Origin: Clitoria ternatea
Taxonomy: Eukaryota; Streptophyta; Magnoliopsida; Fabales; Fabaceae
Assembly (NCBI GenBank): GCA_037962975.1
Contig: CM075671.1
Location: 15,423,001-15,487,000 of the forward strand
Reading direction: 5' to 3'
DNA length: 64,000 nt
Shown piece after piece: positions 50,530 to 60,096 of this stretch. Each line of letters starts with the position of its first letter. Within the stretch, counting starts at the first letter, position 1. Under the pieces are notes generated by a model. The model was given only the letters and a program-made list of their open reading frames with translations. It was not told the origin of the DNA and searched no databases. Position numbers and translations under genes: made by a program.

Positions 50530-52077
50530 TGTTAGTCCTCAAATTTTCAATAAAATCTAAAATAAAAATTTCATAAAAATTATAAAAATTAGTTTAATTT
50601 GTTAGAAAATTAGGATTTAAATTCAATAAATGAGTGTTGTTGGAAATAATCTGCCCTTGATCAATTTTCTCTAGTTTTGCAGTGAAAAAGTTAAGAAATC
50701 AAGAGAAAATTACACTGGAGATCTGACGCGTAGCCTCACCCCACGCGTAGCATCAAGTGCTATATTTGATGCTGACGCTACACATCACAGCCACGCGTAG
50801 CGTCAGTGCTGCGTTGTCTCCACTCTTACTTTTGGCCAACCACCCCACTTGGACCCAATAATGGGCACTCCACTCAGCCCAAGGGCCACCCCAATCAGCA
50901 TAACTGGCCAAAACTCGTGGAAACATGTCCAAGTGGCCAGGCATGATCAAGATTAATTATTGAAAGTGGCCATTATCAAGTGTTTAATGGAGGCTGAGTC
51001 AGGGATCTGACGCGTAGCGTCACAGGGACGCGTAGCGTCAGCACCCTTGCTCAGCCCTATAAATAGGGCCATCCAACACCATTTATAGCATCCCATTCCA
51101 TACACTTCTCTTCTCTTCTCTCTTGTGCTCGACTTTGAGTACTTCTTTTGTGAGTTGTAGTTCTAGAATAGTTTTCTAGATACTTGAGTGTGTTTCGGTG
51201 TATTGTGATCATTGTATCGTGAAGTTTCCATCGTCTTCTTCGTAATGTCAAACTCTGTAAGTGTTGTTTTTACTTTTACCATGTGTAACTAATCTGTTTA
51301 TGTTGGAATTGGTGAACTAATCTATTGAGTATAATGTTGTGAATTCGACCTCTGCATGTTTATGATTCAAGTCCATGTTAGTATTTCAACCTTTTATTAA
51401 TATGAACGTCAAACGGGAGAATGATTTTCATGTGTATCGAAACTGGTTTTATTAGTGTAAATGTCAAACGGGAGAATGATTATTTATGCCGTATTGAAAC
51501 TTGTTTTGACGAAAGTAAAAAGTTGGAATACCCTTGGTATCTCAATTCTATAGGGGTTGTTAACCATTGTTGCCATAAGGCCAGGTCTTAATGCAAGTTT
51601 TTACTGAGAAAGCTCATGAGGGATCGGACTTTACGGTGAATTCTTAGAATTTATATCACGAGGGATCGGTTATAATGATTTTAAGCTGCAATGACATGAA
51701 ACTTGATGATTAAACATGCATGTTTTGAGTTCCTCATTGTTATTCTAGATTAGGGATCCAATTTCCAACATAATTTGTTTATCTGTGTTTATCTCAAGTA
51801 TCTTACCTATTCTAGGTTATAACTCAACTTTTTAGATAGATTTTATTTTCTTTTTATCCTATGAATCACTCAACCATGCTATCTTGTGAATATTGTATAA
51901 ACTGTACATAAATCATTCTTTTGTTTATAATTTCCTTCATATTTACCATAGTAAGTAGAAGATTACTGTTGTTATTGGACTTTCAATCCCAGTGGAACGA
52001 TATCTAAATTTTGAAAACTACAAACGATTGGTGCGCTTGCCAATTCACAAAGCCCGGTTACAACCGACGGGCGAACA
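50530..52077 (+). repeat. Athila 3' LTR (1548 bp)
   Basis: Same length and ends as the 5' LTR, with two single-base differences noticed by eye. Followed by the TACAT duplication. Confidence 0.95.
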
Positions 52078-52082
52078 TACAT

Positions 52083-52660
52083 CACCAATCTTTCCTTTAA
52101 ACCTTAATTTTACCCACTTCTAAAACCCTAACCCTAATACCTAAATAACTATTTAACCCTCCTAAAGGCACCCTTAACACTTTAGATGGGCTTAACACCT
52201 TGACTTCTTATTTCAAGTTAGACAATTCTTCCTAGTTTACCAAGTACCCATGGAACAATGTCTTTCTTGAGCTACTTTTTACATGAAAGGGGATGCTTTC
52301 AATTAGTTCAAATGGATGTACTAGAATGATCAACTCATAGATTATTTCACCAGGGCTCTTGAACTTTGTTTTGGGCCTTCAATTTATGCAAACTACAAAG
52401 AAAAATTGTTTAAGGTAAGTAGTATGTATCAATTACTCATTATCAAGAAAATTTGAGAAGCTATCCCACATAGTGATTGGCCTTAGCCTATTGCTAAATT
52501 GCTTCATTTATCGATTGATTATTGACATTAGACGTGAGCTAGTTATTTTAAATCCTTCATTTGTACCTTAAGATATTAACCTTGCTAAGTTGATTTAAGA
52601 TAAACTTAAGGATTCCAAGCCTTAATAGAACTATTTTATCCTCCTTCACCCACACCTCAT
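52083..52660 (+). pseudogene. Old gypsy-type gag remnant, 3' part
   Basis: Continues the gag split by the Athila element. Readable pieces across several frames and stops include LDGLNTLTSYFKLDNSS, KFEKLSHIVIGLS and DIRRELVILNPSFVP, matching the order of gypsy gag core blocks (hydrophobic start, QALELRF-like middle, NRVIGLS-like and IRRELLVLKP-like end). No CCHC knuckle is reached before an old LTR begins at 52661. Confidence 0.65.
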
Positions 52661-54439
52661 TGTTAGTCACTAATTTTATGTTAATTTCTATATAGAAATT
52701 GCCTTATAATTGGTGTTTAATAACTCAATTTGTGTAAATATAGTCCTAATAGTTTAAAAATAATATGTAATATCAAATTGGCAACTAAAAAAGTGATTTA
52801 TGATGTTTAATGATAAGTTTGATGTTAAAAATGAAATTTCAAAGGAATTAAAGAATGCTGGTATTAGGGAGCTGACGACTCAGTGTCAGCCTTTTCACCT
52901 AATTTTCCTGTTGAAAATTAATGGTTGTTTTAGGCCAAAAACAAACAATAATTGACATAATCTTCACAAGGGAAAGGTTGCAGTTGGAATAAGAGAGTTT
53001 TTCCATCGCTATATTCTTAATTTCTCCATCAAATCTTTAAGTCTTTCATTATTTTCTTTGTAACTCTTCATTGTAAGTTTGATTTTTACCATGGATATAT
53101 GTAACTATACCTTTATTATTGGGATTGGATAAACTCATTTCTTGGTATGACTTTGTAATAAAAGATTGATGTATGATTATGGATTTAAATCAAGTTAGTA
53201 TTTTATTTATTAATTTCTAATGTGTATTTCAATCAGGAGAATGATTTATGCATGTGTTAATTAATTTTAATGGAAGTTAAAAGCAAAATACCTTTTGTTA
53301 TTGTTCTTACCGGTATAGGGGACTGGAATTCCCCTTTCAGAACCGGTGTTGAATATCTCTCTAAGTTTCACTTTTTACACTGTTTTAGTGGGAGTATGGT
53401 AGTATACACATAGGTCTAGTGGGGATCCTATGTTCTTCGTGTTAAGGTTCTGGACCTGAGTCAATTCCTCCGTACTTGAAATGGGACACACCGGGGGTGT
53501 ACCTGCAAAAGGGACTCTGATACTTAAGTTAGTATGAGTATTACGAAATAAAAGTTGAGTACAGAGGTATTAAGTTTAGATTTCTCAAATCTTTTATGTT
53601 ATAATAAACGAGTAGTATTTATAGTTCTTCTTTAACTACAAGTGGTGATTTGACCTCTCTTGACATGGTCCTGAGACTGCAGCTTTACAAGTACAAGTTG
53701 CCTACTTGCATCTGAATCTAACTTGCAGCAGCTTTCCTGACTAGGGTCTATTTGTTTATTCCGTACCGAACCTCGGATGTTTAACATTAATAACGTATAT
53801 TGATGAATGTGGGTACATCGGTATTCGTGTACCTTGTTCGGATTTCAATATTTAAACGTATCTCATTTTTATCTTATTCGGAGTACTTGCCCTGTGGGCC
53901 GGTATTCACACCAAATCAGTTACCATCATCCAGGAATAGATTTGGTGGTTATTGTTGTTAAGACATTGTCTTAAAGCAAATAATTCTGAGAAATATTTAA
54001 AGAATTAGTATTTACTATGGTTATTTAGAATTTACTCAGCGAGGGATCAGCTTTAATGAATTTTATGCTTTAATCACTTGATTTCATACATAAACACACA
54101 TAATATAAATTTAAAGTTATAACTTGAGTGTGTGAACTACAATTCTAACAATATTTTATTATTAACTTTTTACCGTGGTCATTTTTTGTTCTTGAAATTA
54201 TTTACTAGAATGTTTAAAATTAATTATTGTAATCATCAATTTTCATTAAAATGAACAAAAACATGAACCTTGTGGATGTTGTGAAAATTATGAATATTGT
54301 ATAAATTGTATTTATATATTTTTAGTGATTGACAAGAAATTATTGTGTTATTGTTGAAAAATCTCATGAGTTCCTATGGATATGAACTTATATTTTGAAA
54401 TTGCAGTGGTAATTTAGTGTAATTGCCAAAGGACCAACA
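52661..54439 (+). repeat. Old Athila-like LTR (about 1779 bp)
   Basis: Begins TGTTAGTCACTAATTTTATG and ends CCAACA. It shares diverged blocks with the young Athila LTR, for example ACCATG...GTAACTA, TTGGATAAACTC-like and GGAGAATGATTTATG. It is followed by a decayed tRNA-Asp primer-binding site, so it is the 5' LTR of a truncated element. Confidence 0.75.
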
Positions 54440-54445
54440 AGTTTT

Positions 54446-54526
54446 TGGTGATGTTTCTAGGGACTTGCATCCAAATTTTTGGTATTAGGAAATTATTTTC
54501 TTGTTTATCATATTTTTTGTTTTTAG
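54446..54526 (+). other. Decayed tRNA-Asp primer-binding site and leader stub
   Basis: TGGTGATGTTTCTAGGGACT matches the Athila site with mostly C-to-T or G-to-A type changes. The leader stops at 54526, where an hAT end begins. Confidence 0.65.
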
Positions 54527-54993
54527 CAGGCCCATTCCTAGAATTTTATAGGCCTTGGGCGACACAACAGATAAAAGTTCCTCAATATAATTTTTTAAAA
54601 GCATAAAATTTATTAAATAATCAAATCAACATTAACAAAGTCACTGTAAATTCTAAACATACATGAATCAAATAATCATATTGGTGTAGAGTATAATAAC
54701 AAGCCAAAAAATAATGAACGGTGTTCTCATAGTCTCATGCTTTCCTTAAAAAAATCATTTTTCCTCCTACATCGAAGCAAAAAAATAAATTATCTTAAAA
54801 AATGGTTTCTTCTAGCATTTTTAGATGCAAAATCATTAATGAGAACATCAACATCAATACTCCCTATCATATCATTTTCAATAGATAAAATTGACAAACC
54901 ATTCAACCTCTCTTGTGACATTGATAATCTTAAGTAAGTTTTTATTAATTTTAGCTTTGAAAAACTTCTTTTAGTAAATGTTACATTTACAGG
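54527..54993 (-). pseudogene. hAT transposase C-terminal remnant with its terminal repeat
   Basis: On the minus strand, codons from 54990 to the stop at 54790-54792 read KRSFSKLKLIKTYLRLSMSQ, then ERLNGLSILSIENDM and DFASKNARRN. These are hallmarks of the hAT C-terminal dimerisation domain of Tip100 and zinc-finger MYM-type-1-like transposases. The element end CAGGCCCATTCCTAG lies at 54527. The N-terminal part is missing: homology stops where a second hAT begins at 54994. Confidence 0.85.
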
Positions 54994-55377
54994 CAGGGCC
55001 GCTCCTGAGCCTTGAAAGCAAGGGCAATGACCCAGGACCCATGGTTAATAGGGGTCCAAAATAAATAATATTTAGCTAATGTAAAAGACTTAATAAATTT
55101 TAATATAATCTGAATAGTTTAGTGGTAAGTTTACATGGATTTCACCTTAAGGTCTCTAGTTTAAAATTATAGAAAATTATTTATATGAAACTAAAAAAAT
55201 ACTTTTCTTATTTCATGATTCCTCATTTCCTCTTCTTTTGTTTCTACAATCTTTTTCACTTAAACCCCTCTCAATCAATACCACAATTACACTGAAAAAT
55301 CATAAAATTGGTATTGTTTCAATTCATCTTTCAAATCACTTATTAATTAAGTTGTAATTTATATTGTTATATAAATT

Positions 55378-56874
55378 AGGTTAAAATACCTTTTCAATCA
55401 TTTTAAAGTCTAGGGTTTAGGAAAAAGCCCCTAAAAATTTATCCTAGACTTTTGGCCCTTAAAAAATTTTAGGGTTTATAAAATTAAGGAAACGTTAACC
55501 TGGACTGTTAACTGATGAAGTGGCAGTGACACGTGGTTGATAGGTGGTAATTTTTTTAAAAATAAAAATTCTACATCATTATTTGTAATAATTTTTTAAA
55601 AAAATAATTTTTTCTCTTTCCCTCTTCCTCTTTATTTCCTTCACTTTCTCCCTCTAAATCCCTCCGCCTTTCCTTTGTCCTTTGTGCCATCTTCAAATCC
55701 ATCAATTTCAAAACAAACAAAACCATTTTTTCTCCCCCTTCTTCTTCATTTTTATGTAAACAAAAGCGATAGATATAGGAAAAAAGGTTAGGCAAGATTC
55801 CATTTTTATCAACTTTTGGTTTGCGATGGGTACTGGTTGGAGAAGAGCCTTTTGCACCTGTGACCCTGAATCCACCAAATCAGAAAAGGAACCCAGTAGC
55901 CCTAACCCAAACCTAAGAAACTATGCCCAGTTGGGTTTTCTCTCTGGTGGCAGCAACCCCTCCACCCCACGCTTGCAGCACACCGCGTCCATTCTAACCC
56001 TGTGTTGCAGAACAATCACCGTAAATAAGAGCCCTAGGGTTCAAAACAAGAACACCCCTAGAGTAATTAAATCCTCCAAAATCCTCTCAGCCTCAAATCC
56101 ATCATCTCCTCGCTCCCCTTTCAAGTTATCCCTCTTCAACAATAGCTTCAAATTCAAGGTAAATAAATATCTAGAGACTTGTGAAATCGTTTAAAAATAC
56201 TATTAGAATCTGAAAGGAAAAAACTTCTAGGAAAAAACTTATTGGACTTAGCTTGCCTTATCTAATAACAAATACATTGAGCTTTAAGCAAGTGAGAAAG
56301 TCATTAAACGAGCAAACCAAGCTTGAGAGCTTTACTAGTTGGGTAATGGTAATTTGGGTTACCAAAGAAGTTGATTGGTTTAGTTGCAACTGAACACTAC
56401 TGCATTGAATCAAGACAGGGGGTTTTAAAAATTTTCAGTTTTATCAAAACCGATGAAAGGGATGCGGAGATGGTTCGGCTATTGAGTAACATTTACCAAA
56501 TTAAAGTTACTGGTTGACTAGATTGGGGAATGGGTAGGAATTTGAAAAGGGTGTTGATTGGTAGTTTAGGGATCTGGTTAGGGATTTAGAGAGAGAAAGT
56601 GAGGGAAATGAAGAGGAAGAGGGAAAGAGAAAAAAATTATTTTTTTAAGAAAATTATTGCAAATAATGATGTGGAATTTTTATTTTTTATTTTTAAAAAA
56701 TTTGCCACTTATTAACCACGTGTTACTGCCACCTCATCAGTTAACAGTCTAGGCTAACATTTCATTAATTTTATAAACCTTAAAATTTTTTAAGGGACAA
56801 AAGTTTAGGGTAAATTTTTGAGAGTTTTTTCTTAAACCCTAAACTTTAAGAAGGCTGAAAAGATATTTTAACCT
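55378..56874. mobile_element. Pack-MULE: Mutator-like element with captured gene fragment
   Basis: Long terminal inverted repeats of about 290 bases (55378-55663 and about 56580-56874) start AGGTTAAAATACCTTTTCA and are inverted matches, with shared words TAGGGTTTA, GTTAACTGATGA and CACGTGGTT. A 7-bp direct repeat ATAAATT flanks the element (55371-55377 and 56875-56881); Mutator elements usually give 9, but 7-11 is known. The interior has no transposase and carries part of a host gene. It is nested in the hAT element. Confidence 0.85.
55826..56158 (+). pseudogene. Captured first exon of a WAV3/EDA40-like RING E3 ligase gene
   Basis: 111 codons from ATG, starting MGTGWRRAFCT, with NPNLRNYAQLGFLSGG, SNPSTPRLQ, LCCRT and SNPSSPRSPFKLSLFNNSFK. 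These match the N-terminus of plant WAV3, WAVH and EDA40-type proteins (VWA-containing RING E3 ubiquitin ligases acting in root gravitropism). The exon ends at AAG followed by GTAAAT, a splice donor, in phase 0. The RING and VWA domains are absent. The frame is open and about 150 bases of leader seem to be captured with it. A product, if any, would be a Ser/Pro-rich peptide with no catalytic domain. Recognition is from memory of the family. Confidence 0.8.
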
Positions 56875-57120
56875 ATAAATTATTTAGGAACTTTATTCAT
56901 GTTGATATTAATATTTTGTTAACTTTTATGTTTATAGGGTCTTAATTTTTATTTTTTATAATTATTGTCAATTGTTTAATTCTTTTTTATATTTTTATTA
57001 TTTTTATGTTAAGAATGTTTAATTTTTTAATTTTTCATAGTTATTACTAATTGGTTGGTTCTTTCAATTTTCATATTAATTTGTTAGTTTTATGCTTACA
57101 ATGTTTAAATTTAGCTAAAT

Positions 57121-58990
57121 GAGAATGAAGTTAATGATTTTAGTGAACCTAATGATGTGTCAAATGAATCTAATATGGAAAATATTGACATTGACAAAGA
57201 GCAAGTAATTCCTCATTTAGATATTTTTGATAATAGAAATTGGGGTAATCTTGATAACAATAGAATAGATATTTTAATTGAAAAGGGGCCTACTAAAGAA
57301 AAGAATCTTATTTTTCCTTTGGATAATACTTATAGATATTTTTCATATGCTTATTATTCTAGAAAGCTAAGTAATTGTGAGATATTAATAGAAAATGGTT
57401 GGTTTATTCTAAGCATGTTGATAGAGTATATTGTCTTTATTGTAAGTTATTCAAATCTAATAATAATAAAAATTTATTGGCAAATGAGGGTTTTAATGAC
57501 TGGAAGTGTATTAACGAGAGACTTAAATAACATAAAAATAGTTTTGAACATATGACTAACATGAATACTTGGAATGAATTGAGAGCAAGATTGGACAAAA
57601 ATCAAACAATCGATAAAAATTTACCATAATATGAAAGAGAAAGAAGGCTGACAACAAGTTTTTCTAAGAATACTTTCAGTTGTGAAATGTCTTACTAAAA
57701 ATAATTTGGCTTTCCGAGGATCCAATGAAAAATTATACCAAGACAATTTTTTGGGATTGATTGGAATGATTGTATAATTTGATTTGATAATGCAAGATCA
57801 TGCTAGACGCATTCAAAGTCATGAAATTCATTATCTTGGGCATAAAATTCAAAATGAATTAATTTCACTTTTAACTCATAGTGTTAGAAGTTCCATAAAA
57901 AAGATCATTAAAGAAGCAAAATATTTTTCTATAATTCTCGATTATACCTCTGACATGAGTTATCAAGAACAAATGATTCTAATAGTATAATGTGTGAATA
58001 TATCAAGTAATAAAATAAAAATTAAGGAATATTTTTTAGAGTTTTTAAAAGTAGATGATACATCTAGATTAGGACTTTTTAATTATAATGTGTTAAAGTC
58101 TCTTGATCTTAATATTGATGATGTGAATGGTCAAGTTATGATAATGCTTCTAAAATAAAAGGAAAGCACCAAGGACTTCAAAGACAATTTCTTGAAATAA
58201 TTTAGAGAGCATTATATATGCCTCAGGCTTGTCATAGTCTTAAGCTTACTCTTAGTGTTCTTGTGTTAAAGTTGTTTCTTTTTTTGGAATTGTTCAACAC
58301 GTATATTCACTATTTTAAAGTTCATCAAAAATATGGAAAATTTTTCTGGATTGTGTTCCTAGGTTAACTATGAAATTTTTGTCTAATATCCGATGAAAGA
58401 GTCAAATTAAAAGTATTAAAGCTATAAGATTTCAAGCTCCTTAAATAAAATTTGCTTTGTTGGAATTACATAAATTTTGTGATGATGTTAGATCAAAAAG
58501 TGAAGTTGAGAGTTTAACTAATGCACTTGAGAATTTTGAATTTTTATAGGACATGATTATTTGGAATGATATTTTATATTCTATTAATATGGTGAGCAAA
58601 AAATTATAATTTAAGTCAATGTACATTGATGATACCATAAAACACTTAAAAGATATATTGTTGTTTTTTGAAAAGTATGGATTTAAATGTTTCATGTCTA
58701 TTATGAATGTTGCTAAAGAAGTTGTATTTGATATGAATGTTGAACCCATTCTTTTAGCACAACGTCGTGTTATTAGGAAAAAACAAGTTGATGAGAATAG
58801 TCATTTCAGTCGGTTGATGAGTTATTTAGAGTTAATTATTTTTTAGTTATTATAGACATGATTATCATTTCTTTAAAGACTAGATTTGAGCAATTAAAAA
58901 TATTTGAAAATATATTTAGATTTTTGTTTAATTCAAAAAAGTTAAAATCATTAAATAATAATTAACTAAAAGAATGTTGTGCTAAAGTTA
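57121..58990 (+). pseudogene. hAT transposase (TTF-type zinc finger, DUF4371 type), broken
   Basis: Readable pieces in order: FPLDNTYRYFSYAYYSRKLS and an exposed VDRVYCLYCKLFKS segment (TTF-type zinc finger), NEGFNDWKCINERLK, HARRIQSHEIHYLGHKIQNE, EAKYFSIILDYTSDMSYQEQ (an active-site Asp region in this family), and a later DDTIKHLKDILLFFEKYGF. Many stops and frame changes lie between them. The CHARACTERISTIC C-terminal dimerisation block is missing. Compare the separate C-terminal piece on the minus strand at 54790-54990. Confidence 0.8.
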
Positions 58991-59419
58991 CATCTACTTT
59001 TTCTCATGGTAATTTATCAGATGTTGATTGATTTTTTTTTTCTGAATTTCAATGTAATTGTGGTATCCTTATAAGCTTACCACTACTATTTAATTTATAT
59101 TGAAATTTATTACTTTTTTTTTCTTACATTAGTTAAATATTATTTATTTTGAGCTCTTATTAACAATGGAACCTAGACGATTACCCTTGTTTCCAAAGCT
59201 TAGAATCAAACTATCAAAAACGAAAAACATGATTATATATCGTTGAATGTTTTAAAAAGTAGAACCAAAACCTTAAGTTCTAAAATTTTACGGAGCGATC
59301 ATAAAGCACACTCAAAAAAGTTTCATGTAACGTTTTTCATTTAAATTTTCAAGAAAAAAAATACAATTGAGGAGATATGTAGAGTGAACGATGTAGAAAC
59401 TATGGACCATCGATTGGTT

Positions 59420-59420
59420 A

Positions 59421-59492
<72 letters not shown>

Positions 59493-59493
59493 T
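59420..59493. repeat. (ATT)n microsatellite
   Basis: About 24 uninterrupted ATT units, likely polymorphic. The poly-Ile frame over it is not a gene. Confidence 0.95.
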
Positions 59494-59769
59494 GAGGAAG
59501 GACCATTGATTTAATTTGAAATATCTTAATAATAAAACTAATGTTAAATCAATAATAATTGCTATCTTATTTTCTTACTTTACAATTCTCTCTATTTTGG
59601 AATGAAATTCTCGGGGGGAAAGGAAAGTCGAAATATAAAGTCAGAATAAGAATTGACATGGGCCTCCCATCTACCCCACAACTACCCCTACGGCTCTCGG
59701 GTCCATGTATAGAGTGGGCTACCTAATTAATACATCCAAGCCTCCCACTAATATTTTTAGAATCAAAAT

Positions 59770-59925
59770 ACTTATTAAATCGGTAAAAACATAAATTTAA
59801 ATAAATTATGATCAAACAGAGTTTAACTGTAGTTGAATTAATAATATTAAAAAATTGACTCGTACGGATAATTTAATGGGTTCATCATTTAACTGGTCAA
59901 ACCGATTCAATTTTAATAACAATTC
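59770..59925. repeat. Dispersed repeat, copy 2
   Basis: Same order of blocks as 6415-6590 (TAAATAAATTATGATC, GTAGTTGAATT, ATTAAAAAATTGA, then GGTCAAACCGATT). Confidence 0.5.
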
Positions 59926-60058
59926 CTCCGAAATCAATAGAAATTTTGGATCGGTTACTACTATTCCTTTAATTAGTTACGTCCATTAATAGTGTACTCA
60001 TGAGTGGCATTAGAAATACAATATAGATGAAAATTCAATTTTTAATTGGACTATTTAA

Positions 60059-60061
<3 letters not shown>

Positions 60062-60093
<32 letters not shown>
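60062..60093. repeat. (TA)n microsatellite
   Basis: About 16 TA units in spacer DNA. Confidence 0.95.

Positions 60094-60096
<3 letters not shown>

Larger units (their letters stand above)
42402..52077 (+). mobile_element. Athila-type Ty3/gypsy retrotransposon, full length and very young
   Basis: LTRs of equal length (1548 bp: 42402-43949 and 50530-52077), beginning TGTTAGTCCTC and ending CGAACA, and a perfect target duplication TACAT (42397-42401 and 52078-52082). A primer-binding site for tRNA-Asp (TGGCGCCGTCGCCGGGG), a gag-pol frame broken by one stop, a 1.2-kb 3' non-coding region and a polypurine tract follow. The tRNA-Asp site and the pol sequence (KKGGMTVIVNE, FMDDFSVFG) fit the Athila lineage. 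No env-like frame is present. Only two LTR differences were noticed by eye. Confidence 0.95.
54994..59100 (+). mobile_element. hAT (Tip100-like) transposon, decayed, right end not found
   Basis: The left terminal repeat CAGGGCCGCTCCTGAGCC at 54994 is typical of this hAT group. Transposase sequence resumes at about 57121 after a Mutator-like insertion and runs to about 58990. The C-terminal dimerisation domain and right terminal repeat are absent, so the right limit is approximate. Confidence 0.75.

Noticed and set aside
59312..59506. Poly-isoleucine frame
   Set aside because: Produced by the ATT microsatellite.
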